Assembly: GCF_014773245.1 (NCBI RefSeq)
Contig: NZ_JACWMX010000002.1
Location: 62,001 to 126,000, forward strand
Direction: 5' to 3'
Origin: Mucilaginibacter glaciei
Lineage (GTDB): Bacteria; Bacteroidota; Bacteroidia; Sphingobacteriales; Sphingobacteriaceae
Length of the DNA stretch: 64,000 nt
Under the pieces are notes generated by a model. The model was not told where the DNA came from, ran no database searches, and was given only the letters and a program-made list of their open reading frames with translations. The number at the start of each line of letters is the position of its first letter. Within the stretch, counting starts at the first letter, position 1. This document shows positions 19,106-27,362 of this stretch, in pieces. The position numbers and the translations under genes are program-made.

Positions 19106-20623
19106 TTACTGCACCAACCCAATATGATACTCCTGCACCAGTGCCGGGTTCTCAGGCGTTAGGGTAAACGATACTTTAATATTTGCCTTCTCCCCCTTAA
19201 TGATGAAATAACCGCGCAGGTTATTCTCCGGCACCATTGCACCCACGCTAACAATCTTCCCTGCTTTGGCGAATAATTCCGTTGCTTCGGCTTTTAGTTT
19301 ATCGGGGAAATAATCCATAAAAAAGTTATCGGCGAAGATGCCCGTAGCTTGCGGGTTTGTCCAGTTGGGCAGCAGTTTCACCAGGTCGCTTTTGCGTTGC
19401 TCTAAAATAGCAGATGCAGGTAGTTCCCGCGGTTTGATGCCTGATAAGGCCACCAGGGTATCTAAGGCCATCAGGTTGGCCCTGCCTGCATTGGCATAGG
19501 TCAGGTTAGCAAAACACACTACCCCCACCCCGTAATCGGGCAATATATTCCAGTTGCTGCCGAAGCCGGGCAAGCCCCCGGTATGGCCAACGTAAACCTT
19601 GTTATCGCAATCTTTCGCCCAGCGCAGGCCATAAGCATAGGCAGCTACTGTTGGGCAAAGCCTCCCTGTGGTGGTGCGGGCATTGGGCGTTAAATAACTT
19701 AAATCCCAGGGGTATTGCATCTCGCGGATGGAACTGCGTTTAACAAGCCCGCTCTCTGCATCGTCCCGTATCGGCCAGGCGTTCATGTGTACGGCCGTGT
19801 ATCGATAAAAATCCTCTATGGTGGTAATCAAGCCGCCCATTGCGCCGTAGGCACCGTCGTGAAGTAAGGGCTGCTCTACCCATTTGCCATCCAACCAGCG
19901 GTAACCCAGCGCCAATTGCGTTTTGGGCACCTTAGTATATTCCCAATAGGTATGGGTCATGCCCAAAGGCTTTAAAATGTACTCGGTAATATAATCCTCA
20001 TAGGTTTTACCCGATACCTTTTTGATAATATAACCCAGGGTTGCAAAACCGAGGTTGCTATACTCATACCCCTGCCCGGGGTTGTTGGAAAACGACACGC
20101 CTTTGCGGTAAATATTCAACAATTGCTCGTCGCTTACGGCCAGTTGGCGGTCGCCCCAGGGGTTATCTTCGGGGTAACCTGCCGAATGTGTAAGCAGGTG
20201 CCGGATAGTTACCGGCGCGGCATCCCTGGTTAAATATTTATTATTCTTCATCTCAGGGATGTACAGCGAGGCAGGGTCGTCCAGTTTGAGTTTGCCTTCA
20301 TCCCTTAGTTTCAAGATGGCCATTGCGGTAAAACTTTTGGTCATACTGGCAATGCGGAAATCTGATTTTGAGGTTACAGGCGTTTTCAGTTCCAGGTCTG
20401 TGTATCCCGAATTACCGGTGTACACCAGCTTACCATCAACCACAATCCCATACGCCATGCCGGGCCAGTGGTTATCTTCCGCATACTTTTTATATACCGA
20501 ATCAATCACCGGGAAAGTGGCGGCTATCTTTTTGAGCCTGTCGGGGTCAGTAAAGGTTGCCGGTTTATATTGGGCGAACGCGGTGGTGGATAATAGGAGG
20601 ATGAGGTAAAGGTATTTTTTCAT
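19106..20623 (-). CDS. Secreted beta-lactamase-fold serine hydrolase
   Basis: 505 residues with a signal peptide (MKKYLYLILLLSTTAFAQ). Class C beta-lactamase / DD-peptidase / esterase fold. The SMTK tetrad (residues 93-96) supplies the nucleophilic Ser and Lys, YSN follows at about 187-189, and the third motif HTGG is at about 347-350. The C-terminal region (about 400-505) looks like the small beta domain found in Bacteroidota members. The substrate cannot be told: D-amino peptides, esters or beta-lactams are all options. The stop lies 3 bases from repeat A2. Confidence 0.88.
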   Translation of the reverse strand: MKKYLYLILLLSTTAFAQYKPATFTDPDRLKKIAATFPVIDSVYKKYAEDNHWPGMAYGIVVDGKLVYTGNSGYTDLELKTPVTSKSDFRIASMTKSFTAMAILKLRDEGKLKLDDPASLYIPEMKNNKYLTRDAAPVTIRHLLTHSAGYPEDNPWGDRQLAVSDEQLLNIYRKGVSFSNNPGQGYEYSNLGFATLGYIIKKVSGKTYEDYITEYILKPLGMTHTYWEYTKVPKTQLALGYRWLDGKWVEQPLLHDGAYGAMGGLITTIEDFYRYTAVHMNAWPIRDDAESGLVKRSSIREMQYPWDLSYLTPNARTTTGRLCPTVAAYAYGLRWAKDCDNKVYVGHTGGLPGFGSNWNILPDYGVGVVCFANLTYANAGRANLMALDTLVALSGIKPRELPASAILEQRKSDLVKLLPNWTNPQATGIFADNFFMDYFPDKLKAEATELFAKAGKIVSVGAMVPENNLRGYFIIKGEKANIKVSFTLTPENPALVQEYHIGLVQ

Positions 20624-20671
20624 GCCGGATCAGAATTTACCGAATTTAAGAATTTTCAGAATTATATATCA

Positions 20672-20755
20672 CGTCATCCTGAACTTGTTTCAGTACCATT
20701 CAAGACAATCGGCAAACTTGCTTGTGGGATGCCAAAATAAATTCGGCATGACTGC
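20672..20755. repeat. Family G repeat, copy 2
   Basis: Begins cgtcatcctgaacttgttt, the same core as at 8891-8930 (minus strand), and ends around ggcatgactgccc. It lies between the serine hydrolase and sucD. Confidence 0.45.
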
Positions 20756-20767
20756 CCTTTATTAAAC

Positions 20768-20797
20768 AAAAAAATCCCGGCCAAACTGACCGGGATC
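20768..20797 (-). terminator. Intrinsic terminator of sucD
   Basis: The stem gatcccgg / ccgggat reads on the minus strand with a T7 tail. It is about 45 bases past the sucD stop. Confidence 0.8.
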
Positions 20798-20841
20798 TCA
20801 ATATTTAAAATCCTGTTCCCCTTTCAGGGGGCAGGGGGTAA

Positions 20842-21720
20842 TTAGTTCAATTTCGCTAACTCCTCTGCCATGGCAGCGCCAATTTCGGCAGGAGATTCTA
20901 CCACGCGGATACCACACTCGCGCATGATCTTCATCTTAGCGGCAGCGGTATCGTCGGCACCGCCAACAATTGCACCGGCGTGGCCCATACGGCGGCCCGG
21001 AGGCGCTGTTTGGCCGGCTATAAAGCCTACAACAGGCTTAGTACCGTTTTCTTTGATCCAACGGGCAGCCTCTGCTTCCATACCACCACCAATCTCACCA
21101 ATCATGATGATACCGTGTGTGTCAGGGTCATTCATCAATAACTCAACCGCTTCTTTAGTCGGTGTACCAATGATCGGGTCGCCACCAATACCGATAGCGG
21201 TTGTGATACCTAAACCGGCTTTAACCACCTGGTCAACGGCCTCGTAAGTAAGCGTACCTGATTTTGAGACAACACCAACGTTACCTTTTTTGAAGATAAA
21301 GCCCGGCATAATGCCAATTTTGCTTTCGTCGGCAGTGATGATACCCGGGCAGTTAGGGCCAATCAGTCGGCTATCTTTGTCGGTTAAATATTCTTTTACC
21401 TCAATCATATCCTTTGTAGGGATACCTTCGGTGATACATACAATAACTTTAATACCGGCCTCGGCAGCTTCCATAATCGCATCTGCGCCAAATGCAGGCG
21501 GCACAAAAATGATAGATACATCGGCACCGGTTTGGTCAACCGCATCTTTAACAGTGTTAAAAACAGGCCTGTCTAAATGGTTCTGGCCACCCTTACCCGG
21601 TGTAACACCACCAACTAACTGTGTACCGTAGGCAATCATTTGCTCGGCATGGTATGAACCCTCTTTACCGGTAAAACCCTGTACTATAACTTTTGAATCT
21701 TTATTTACGAGAACGCTCAT
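20842..21720 (-). CDS. sucD: Succinate-CoA ligase (ADP-forming) alpha subunit
   Basis: 292 residues from the ATG at 21720. Longer open frame upstream reads into a repeat element and is not protein-like. The alpha subunit binds CoA and carries the phosphohistidine in the TCA-cycle step succinyl-CoA to succinate. The CoA-binding segment [15 protein letters not shown] (about 13-27) and the active-site His in [10 protein letters not shown] (about 247) are both present. sucC is not adjacent in this window, so the two subunits are coded apart. Confidence 0.96.
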   Translation of the reverse strand: MSVLVNKDSKVIVQGFTGKEGSYHAEQMIAYGTQLVGGVTPGKGGQNHLDRPVFNTVKDAVDQTGADVSIIFVPPAFGADAIMEAAEAGIKVIVCITEGIPTKDMIEVKEYLTDKDSRLIGPNCPGIITADESKIGIMPGFIFKKGNVGVVSKSGTLTYEAVDQVVKAGLGITTAIGIGGDPIIGTPTKEAVELLMNDPDTHGIIMIGEIGGGMEAEAARWIKENGTKPVVGFIAGQTAPPGRRMGHAGAIVGGADDTAAAKMKIMRECGIRVVESPAEIGAAMAEELAKLN

Positions 21721-22156
21721 CGGCTTTTTGTTTTTGTATGGCAAAGCTAAAAAAAAAATCGCCCTGCAAACATTTATGGTAATGATTTTTGAAAAATTAC
21801 TTTTTGAGGAGGCAGTGGGTGGGGTTTTAAACCATGCCGGCGACAACTCACCCGGTCTTTGCTTCGCTCGACCACCCTCTCTACACTTTGTGTAAAGAAG
21901 GGTTTGCTGTTTCTCACCCTCTTTGCGAAGCAGAGGGTCGACCATTGTAGCGTCGTCGGGGTGAGTTGTTATTAGGTACAAGTACTCTCTTTTGAGCCAC
22001 AAGTGAGGACACTTGCGATAGCGGGGGAACTTGCAGTAGCAGGAGCTAAAAGACTAAACCGGGTTTTGTTCCCCAGATCCTGAGATAATCATTACTCATA
22101 ACTTTAATTTAATATCATTTTGGTTAATTTAGCCGCTATCTACTACACTAAAACTT
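21721..22156. other. Repeat-bearing intergenic region upstream of sucD
   Basis: 436 bases between divergent genes. It holds the family C element at 21845-21967 and a short tandem-like stretch (cacttgcgatagcgg and cttgcagtagcagg, about 22012-22046). I see no gene. Promoters for sucD and for the gene at 22157 must be in the flanks. Confidence 0.6.
21845..21967 (-). repeat. Family C element, copy 2 (inverted)
   Basis: Read on the minus strand it follows 12643-12771 closely: aactcaccccgacgacgcta, then accctct hairpins, then gagcgaagcaaagaccgg and gtgagtt. Confidence 0.75.
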
Positions 22157-23164
22157 ATGAAAAAACACAATACATTGATCTTTAGCGCAATTGCGCTTCT
22201 CTTTTCAACATCGGCAGTGCAGGCGCAATTTGGCGGCCTCGGTAAAAAGCTGATAGATAAAGGCTCGGAAATGGTATCTGGCGGCGGGTTAAATAAAATT
22301 TTAAAACAACCGCAGGCTATTACCACCAGTTTTAAAGATGTTGACAAAACCGGCTCAAAACCAACAACCTTTATGGAGGGGCAGCAGCCACAACCTTTAT
22401 ATCTTTTGCCTAAAGCGACCGATGGAGGCTATAAATTATGCGCCGGCTTCTTTGAAATGACCAGTAAAAGCTATTGCCTGCATGCCGGTACACGCGGCCC
22501 AAGCAGCGGCGATGGGTATATGCTTGCCCCTGTGCTTGGCCCAAAAAGTGATGTGGTTATCCTGATACTAAAGCACTCCGAAAAACACCCGAATGTAAAA
22601 CAGCATGATATACAAGTTTTGCTATGGTCGATAATCGCGCGCACTAAATTTGCGGATATGGGTACCGATATTAAGCTTACTGCAAGCACCCTGCTGTCCC
22701 CGCAGGAATTGCTGCTACTGGAAGGCGGTGCGCTGGGTGTATTGCCGGAAAGTATCATGATCAAGGCGAAAGACCAGTTGCCTGCGGCGATACAAAATAT
22801 TTTTGAGGCCGAGAATAATATTCGCCGGTTGGCGGCTTCAGGCAATTCATCGTACGAAGAGATGGAAAAGTACGCCATCATAGCAGGAATTGCCCCGCAA
22901 CCCGACCCGGCTGTACCATCGGGCATTTGGTCTTTGCACCCCGATGGCTATTATATCCGCTTTTTCCCCAGCGGTTATTCTATCACCCGTGTACAGATCT
23001 ACGTGCCTAAAGAGCTCATCAACACCAAACCCGACTTGGTTTACGACGGCCCTAAAGGAATTGCCTGCCCTGCAAACGTAGGCTCGCAACGCCTGGCACA
23101 AACTAATGAGCCCCTGAACCCGGACTATACAAAGAAGCTGACAACCATCTGCTTTACTAAGTAA
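22157..23164 (+). CDS. Secreted hypothetical protein, possible thioester-like domain
   Basis: 335 residues with a signal peptide (MKKHNTLIFSAIALLFSTSAVQAQ). After a Gly/Lys-rich linker comes a domain with Cys95, Cys107 (in KSYCLHAGTRGPSSGDGY) and a later DIQVLLWSII (Gln153, Trp157). The spacing and the Q-x-x-x-W pattern recall thioester domains of surface adhesins, where a Cys and a Gln form an internal thioester. This is a weak resemblance, not a family match. The C-terminal part (about 240-335) has another Cys pair. Function unknown, probably cell-surface or periplasmic. Confidence 0.6.
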   Translation: MKKHNTLIFSAIALLFSTSAVQAQFGGLGKKLIDKGSEMVSGGGLNKILKQPQAITTSFKDVDKTGSKPTTFMEGQQPQPLYLLPKATDGGYKLCAGFFEMTSKSYCLHAGTRGPSSGDGYMLAPVLGPKSDVVILILKHSEKHPNVKQHDIQVLLWSIIARTKFADMGTDIKLTASTLLSPQELLLLEGGALGVLPESIMIKAKDQLPAAIQNIFEAENNIRRLAASGNSSYEEMEKYAIIAGIAPQPDPAVPSGIWSLHPDGYYIRFFPSGYSITRVQIYVPKELINTKPDLVYDGPKGIACPANVGSQRLAQTNEPLNPDYTKKLTTICFTK

Positions 23165-23194
23165 TTTTTTGACTAACTCAGCAGTTTTATTTTG

Positions 23195-23246
23195 TCTTAC
23201 TCTTGCGCCAATGTGGCGCTGGACTAAGCAATGGCGTACTCGTGAC
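23195..23246 (-). repeat. Family D element, copy 4 (divergent)
   Basis: On the minus strand it begins gtcacgagtacgcc and has the core cagcgccacattggcgcaag, a self-complementary variant of the family D core. Confidence 0.4.
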
Positions 23247-23346
23247 GTTTCTTGAAGTAGGAACGGCCCATTTTTTAGCCCGGCCAAGATGAATATTGAT
23301 GACTTTTAAAAAATGATGTATATTTATAATTCGTAAAATAAAAAAC

Positions 23347-23520
23347 ATGGCAACGAAATCAGTAAAAATGTTTGAAACGTTTGAAGATCTGAAATCACAT
23401 GAAAAGGATAGCGTAAATTACATTTTGAGCCTAGAAAGACATAATGCTTTTGGTGAATTTATTAAAGCTGTAAAAACACAATCAAAAGTCCAGTTTACAA
23501 CCGCAAAACTTACAAAGTAA
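23347..23520 (+). CDS. Small hypothetical protein, 57 residues
   Basis: An ATG-to-TAA frame of 58 codons giving a charged, Lys-rich, helical protein (MATKSVKMFETFEDLKSHEK...). No domain recognised. The amino-acid mix looks protein-like, and an A-rich stretch precedes the ATG. It sits alone between repeat elements. It could be a small regulator or a gene remnant. Confidence 0.4.
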   Translation: MATKSVKMFETFEDLKSHEKDSVNYILSLERHNAFGEFIKAVKTQSKVQFTTAKLTK

Positions 23521-23600
23521 AGTTTGTCCTGATCTCTGAATTTATATTTGGTACTCATGTTAATTAAAGTAAAGCATAGTTAGCTACCGTGCAAGAGGTT

Positions 23601-23655
23601 GGCACGAGTACCCTCCCGCTCTTGCCCTACCCTGCATACTCGCGCCAGTCGGGGA
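23601..23655 (+). repeat. Family D element, copy 3
   Basis: ggcacgagta, then ctaccctgcatactcgcgcc, matching the family D core with changes. Confidence 0.5.
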
Positions 23656-23689
23656 TTACCACGCTTTGCTAATAATAGATATGTCTCTA

Positions 23690-24256
23690 TTAATCTAATA
23701 AATCAGGATTTACATTTTTGAATATCTCTTTTATAAAAGCCATTTTTTTAGAGGATAGTTTTTGTTTTGATGCTGAAGCAAGCACTTTTTCCTCCTCCTC
23801 TAAAAGCTTGCCAGGTCGCTCACTTTTTGGGTAAACATAGAGTTCAGAACTTATTTCTTCTATCAATTTACCTTTTAAGCAGGAATTTGGATTATCTATC
23901 AAATAATCAGTAAACTCATTTAAATGGTCGTTAAACAACTTATTTCCAACATCATCAAGATATTCGGATAAGTCGCCATCGCTTTTAACGCAGATTTTTT
24001 CTAATTTTTGGACAACTACAACTTTATAATTTTGTTTTATTAATTCCATTAAGCTATCTACTTCTTTATAGGGACGGGTATTTCCATCAGGCACTATATT
24101 GTCATTATTGACAAGTGTTTTTGATTTTTTTTTATCAATAACTGAATCCTTATGAGTAAAAGGTGCTTTTTGCTTATCTATTTTTCCTTCGCAACCACCA
24201 AATAAAATTACTCCAGGGATTATTATAAGTAATAGCCTTATTTTATCGTTCTTCAT
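23690..24256 (-). CDS. Hypothetical lipoprotein, 188 residues
   Basis: It starts MKNDKIRLLLIIIPGVILFGGC, a lipoprotein signal with the lipobox ending in Cys22, so it should be anchored in the inner or outer membrane. The rest is Lys-, Glu- and Asp-rich and mostly helical, with two further Cys (about 99 and 135). No domain recognised. AT-rich compared with neighbours, as often seen in recently acquired or fast-evolving genes. Monocistronic. Confidence 0.55.
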   Translation of the reverse strand: MKNDKIRLLLIIIPGVILFGGCEGKIDKQKAPFTHKDSVIDKKKSKTLVNNDNIVPDGNTRPYKEVDSLMELIKQNYKVVVVQKLEKICVKSDGDLSEYLDDVGNKLFNDHLNEFTDYLIDNPNSCLKGKLIEEISSELYVYPKSERPGKLLEEEEKVLASASKQKLSSKKMAFIKEIFKNVNPDLLD

Positions 24257-24359
24257 AATTAAATACCAAGCAAGATTTTAATAGGTTAGACCCAACGCTG
24301 GTGCACGCGCGGCGTATATCGTCCGATAAACGCTATTTCCCCCCCCCCATACCCCCTCG

Positions 24360-25589
24360 TTAGCTGCTCTGCTCCACAAACTCACCCTCACTCTTTGCCA
24401 CCACAATAGTAGCCACGCCGTTACCAATCACATTGGTAATAGCCCGGGCTTCGCTCATAAAACGGTCGACGCCCAGCAGGATGGCCACTCCCTCTACCGG
24501 GATCACTTTAATGGCGGCGAGGGTTGAGGTCAATACAATAAACCCACTGCCGGTTACGCCTGCCGCACCTTTGGAGGTGATCATCAGGATGCCGATAATG
24601 GTGAGTTGCTGCTCGATAGACAAATTTACTTTGAACACCTGAGCCAAAAATATCACCGACATCGACAAATAGATAGTTGTGCCATCCAGGTTAAAGGAGT
24701 ACCCCGTAGGGATCACCAGCCCTACTACCGATTTGGAGCAGCCAAATTTTTCCAGTTTCTCCATCATCCCCGGCAGGGCCGATTCTGATGAAGAGGTTCC
24801 CAATACGATCAGGATCTCCTCCTTGATATGCTTTAAGTATTGCCACAGGCTGAACTTAAAGAACCAGGCGATCAAGTTTAGCACTACAAAAATGAACAGG
24901 AACATGGTCAGATAAACCGAGCCCATTAGCAAGGCCAGCGGTTTTAAAGTGGCCAGTCCGTAAGTACTAATGGTGTACGCCATCCCGCCGAAAGCGCCCA
25001 ATGGTGCCACCCGCATCACTATCTTCATGATGTTGAAGAACACTTTAGACAGTTTGTCAAAGGTAGTAATGATCGACTGGCCTGTTTCGCCCATCCGGCT
25101 TAAGCCGAAACCAAACAATACCGCGAAGAACAAGATCTGTAAAATATCGCCTTTGGCAAACGCATCGAATACGTTATTGGGCACAATGTGGGCAATAAAA
25201 TCGCCCCATTTCATTTCTGATGCGGCCTTTTCATATGTAGCCAGTTTGGCGGCATCAACCTTTACATGGTTATTGATAAAATTGGCACCGGGTTTTATCA
25301 AATTAGCAACCGTAACGCCAATAACCAGTGCCAGGGTGGTAACCAGTTCGAAATAAAGCAAGGCCTTACCGCCTACCCGGCCTACCTTTTTCATATCGCT
25401 CATGCCGGCAATACCCAATACAATGGTGAAGAAAATGATAGGCGCGATGAGCATGGTGATGAGGCTGATAAATACCTTACTGATCATCTGCGCTGTTGGC
25501 GCAAAGCTTTTAAAGTATAAACCAACCACCACACCCAGTATAATGGCGATAATAACCTGGAAGGTAAGGTTGCTGAAAAGGCGTTTCAT
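24360..25589 (-). CDS. Dicarboxylate/amino acid:cation symporter (DAACS family)
   Basis: 409 residues from the ATG at 25589, giving MKRLFSNLTFQVIIAI as the first membrane helix. A start at 25616 would add nine residues. A multi-pass inner-membrane importer of the GltP/DctA type, coupling Na+ or H+ to uptake of C4-dicarboxylates or glutamate/aspartate. Diagnostic pieces are the Ser-rich hairpin GTSSSESALPGM (about 266-277), PTGYSFNLDGTTIY (about 292-305) and a C-terminal DRFMSEARAITNVIGNG, whose Asp and Asn bind substrate. The substrate is not decided by these motifs alone. A run of ten C (24339-24348) lies just past the stop. Confidence 0.9.
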   Translation of the reverse strand: MKRLFSNLTFQVIIAIILGVVVGLYFKSFAPTAQMISKVFISLITMLIAPIIFFTIVLGIAGMSDMKKVGRVGGKALLYFELVTTLALVIGVTVANLIKPGANFINNHVKVDAAKLATYEKAASEMKWGDFIAHIVPNNVFDAFAKGDILQILFFAVLFGFGLSRMGETGQSIITTFDKLSKVFFNIMKIVMRVAPLGAFGGMAYTISTYGLATLKPLALLMGSVYLTMFLFIFVVLNLIAWFFKFSLWQYLKHIKEEILIVLGTSSSESALPGMMEKLEKFGCSKSVVGLVIPTGYSFNLDGTTIYLSMSVIFLAQVFKVNLSIEQQLTIIGILMITSKGAAGVTGSGFIVLTSTLAAIKVIPVEGVAILLGVDRFMSEARAITNVIGNGVATIVVAKSEGEFVEQSS

Positions 25590-25712
25590 CTTTGGAGTTA
25601 AAAGTTGAAAGTACAAAGTTTAAAGTCAATTATGCATTTTGCCTCCAACTTTTCAGTCAGCAAAAGTAAAAGCTTGATTTTTTGATTTTTTACTTCTGAA
25701 TTTTCACTTCAA

Positions 25713-26552
25713 CTACACGTTCCCCGTAAGGCCTTTGTAGATCATCTGGGCAGCTAATACGGTTACTACCACCGCAAACACCCAGCGCAGCCAGCCCGAC
25801 GATTTAGTGTGCACCAGGATCTTAGAACCAGTCATGGCCCCTAATAGTACGCCTATTACCACCGGCATGGAAATACCGGGGTCGATGTAACCGCGTTGCA
25901 GATAAACTACCGCACTCGCAGCGGCCGTAACGCCTATCATAAAGTTACTGGTAGTAGTTGAAACCTTAAAGGGGATGCGCATGATGGTATCCATCGCGAT
26001 CACCTTTAATGCGCCGGAGCCAATGCCCAGCAGGCCAGAGATAACCCCGGCAAAAAGCATCATAAAAAAGCCGCCGCCTACCCGTGTAACGCCGTATTGT
26101 ATCACATGCCCGTTACCGTCCGGGTAGCTGCCGTACAGTTTGAATTTAGCCGCAAGGTAGCTGGGTTCAGTAATAATTTTTTCGGCTTTCTTTTTCAGCG
26201 ACATTAATGCTGAAAAGATCAGGATCACGCCGAATAAAATGGCGATGTATTGCGCAGGAATGTAAACCGATAGCAAAGCACCGGTAAAGGCTCCCAAAGT
26301 GGTAGCAATCTCCAAAAACATACCCAGCCTGATGTTGGTGATCCCTTCTTTTACATATGCAGCAGCCGAGCCGGATGAAGTAGCAATAACCGATACCAGC
26401 GATGCACCTATAGCGTAATGGATATCAACCCCTAACACAACGGTAAGTAACGGGATGATCACTACACCACCGCCCAGCCCGGTCAGCGAACCCAACAAGC
26501 CGGCAAAGTAAGCACCAATAAGAATGATCAACGTAAATAGAAGTACCGACAT
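25713..26552 (-). CDS. TauE/SafE (TSUP) family membrane permease
   Basis: 279 residues with about eight hydrophobic segments. It begins with GAYFAGLLGSLTGLGGGVVIIPLL, the family's repeated Gly-rich turn, which recurs as FAGVISGLLGIGSGALKV (about 160-177). Members export sulfite, sulfoacetate or similar organic anions. The substrate is unknown here. It lies 123 bases upstream of the DAACS symporter on the same strand, and the gap is large enough for separate promoters. Confidence 0.85.
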   Translation of the reverse strand: MSVLLFTLIILIGAYFAGLLGSLTGLGGGVVIIPLLTVVLGVDIHYAIGASLVSVIATSSGSAAAYVKEGITNIRLGMFLEIATTLGAFTGALLSVYIPAQYIAILFGVILIFSALMSLKKKAEKIITEPSYLAAKFKLYGSYPDGNGHVIQYGVTRVGGGFFMMLFAGVISGLLGIGSGALKVIAMDTIMRIPFKVSTTTSNFMIGVTAAASAVVYLQRGYIDPGISMPVVIGVLLGAMTGSKILVHTKSSGWLRWVFAVVVTVLAAQMIYKGLTGNV

Positions 26553-26612
26553 GCGGGAGGCTATATTGATTTAGGCTGTAAAAGTAAGATAAGTTTTTTG
26601 AGATGTGATACC

Positions 26613-26948
26613 CTATTCTAATTCCAGCTTTTTAGAAACTTCTTCTTTAAGTGCGGTAAGGTCTTCTTTAATGATTGCCCATACAATCGAATCGTCAATA
26701 CCGTCGTAATTATGGATCAGGATGTTTCTAAAACCAATAATATCGCTGTGGAAACGAATGAGCTCTTGATTGTCAATATCTTTTATCCGCTTAACGGCTT
26801 CGCCAATAATCCCTAATTGCCTTTCAATGGCACTTTTAGTCTTGGTATCTACTGTATATTCTTCAAACAAGTTAATTGAACCGAGAAATTGCTCAATTAA
26901 AAATAGTACTATTTATGATACCATTGAAAAGCTTAACTTTTCTGTCAA
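26613..26948 (-). pseudogene. hepT: HepT-like toxin gene with two apparent frameshifts near its start
   Basis: The C-terminal 85 residues are a clear HepT (DUF86) toxin, with the RNase-type motif R-x4-H-x-Y seen as RNILIHNY. The expected N-terminus is also in the DNA but not in one frame. Starting at the TTG overlapping the mntA stop, the frame hits TAA after ten codons. Adding one A in the A4 run near 26954 and removing one T in the T5 run near 26905 restores MTEKVKLFNGII... running smoothly into LIEQFLGSI. As it stands only a TTG at 26870 gives a product, lacking about 30 residues. It is either a broken toxin or two homopolymer errors. Confidence 0.65.
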
Positions 26949-27256
26949 TCCCGGGCATAAACAATTTCTTTTGACGTGCCGATGTATTCTTCGAGGACAG
27001 GGTTTTGTACAGAATCGACCGTGAGCAGATCGACTTTTTTATTAAAATACGCTTCAAATTTATTGAAAAGGCTCAAAAGCAATTTACCTTTAGATATTGG
27101 GTTAAGCTCATCTATTTCTACTATCAGGTCAATGTCGCTTGCCTCGTTGTCGGTGCCTCTTGCAACCGATCCAAATGCGTATAGTTCTTTCACTTTATGC
27201 AACTTGCACAGGTTGATAAATTCAGATGATTGAAAAATTGCCTTGTTGCAAACCAT
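26945..27256 (-). CDS. mntA: MntA-type antitoxin nucleotidyltransferase
   Basis: 103 residues of the minimal nucleotidyltransferase family, with the GSVARGTDNEASDIDL motif (about 29-44) giving the G-S and D-x-D metal site, and a third Asp in KVDLLT (about 75). In known HepT/MntA pairs this protein adenylylates the HepT tyrosine in R-x4-H-x-Y and so blocks its RNase activity. The gene is immediately upstream of, and overlaps, the hepT start. The antitoxin is intact while the toxin seems damaged. Confidence 0.85.
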   Translation of the reverse strand: MVCNKAIFQSSEFINLCKLHKVKELYAFGSVARGTDNEASDIDLIVEIDELNPISKGKLLLSLFNKFEAYFNKKVDLLTVDSVQNPVLEEYIGTSKEIVYARD

Positions 27257-27347
27257 AACGTAAAGATAAGCAATTTCTTAATATCCGCTCTGTTCGTCAC
27301 CTTAAAGTAATACCCCTAAATTTAAATGTAAACTCATGAATGTGTAA

Positions 27348-27355
27348 TATCTTTG
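27348..27355 (+). promoter_or_regulatory. -7 promoter element of ubiD (TATCTTTG)
   Basis: An exact match to the Bacteroidota -7 consensus TAnnTTTG ends only 8 bases before the ATG at 27363. The transcript would start at or within about two bases of the start codon, giving a leaderless or near-leaderless mRNA. Confidence 0.5.
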
Positions 27356-27362
27356 TATACAA

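Noticed and set aside
20842..22002. Longer version of SucD starting at 22002
   Set aside because: The extra 94 residues are translated from a family C repeat; the standard start [13 protein letters not shown] is at 21720.
24339..24348. Run of ten C as a phase-variation tract
   Set aside because: It lies between genes past the symporter stop, with no start or promoter whose frame or spacing it would change.
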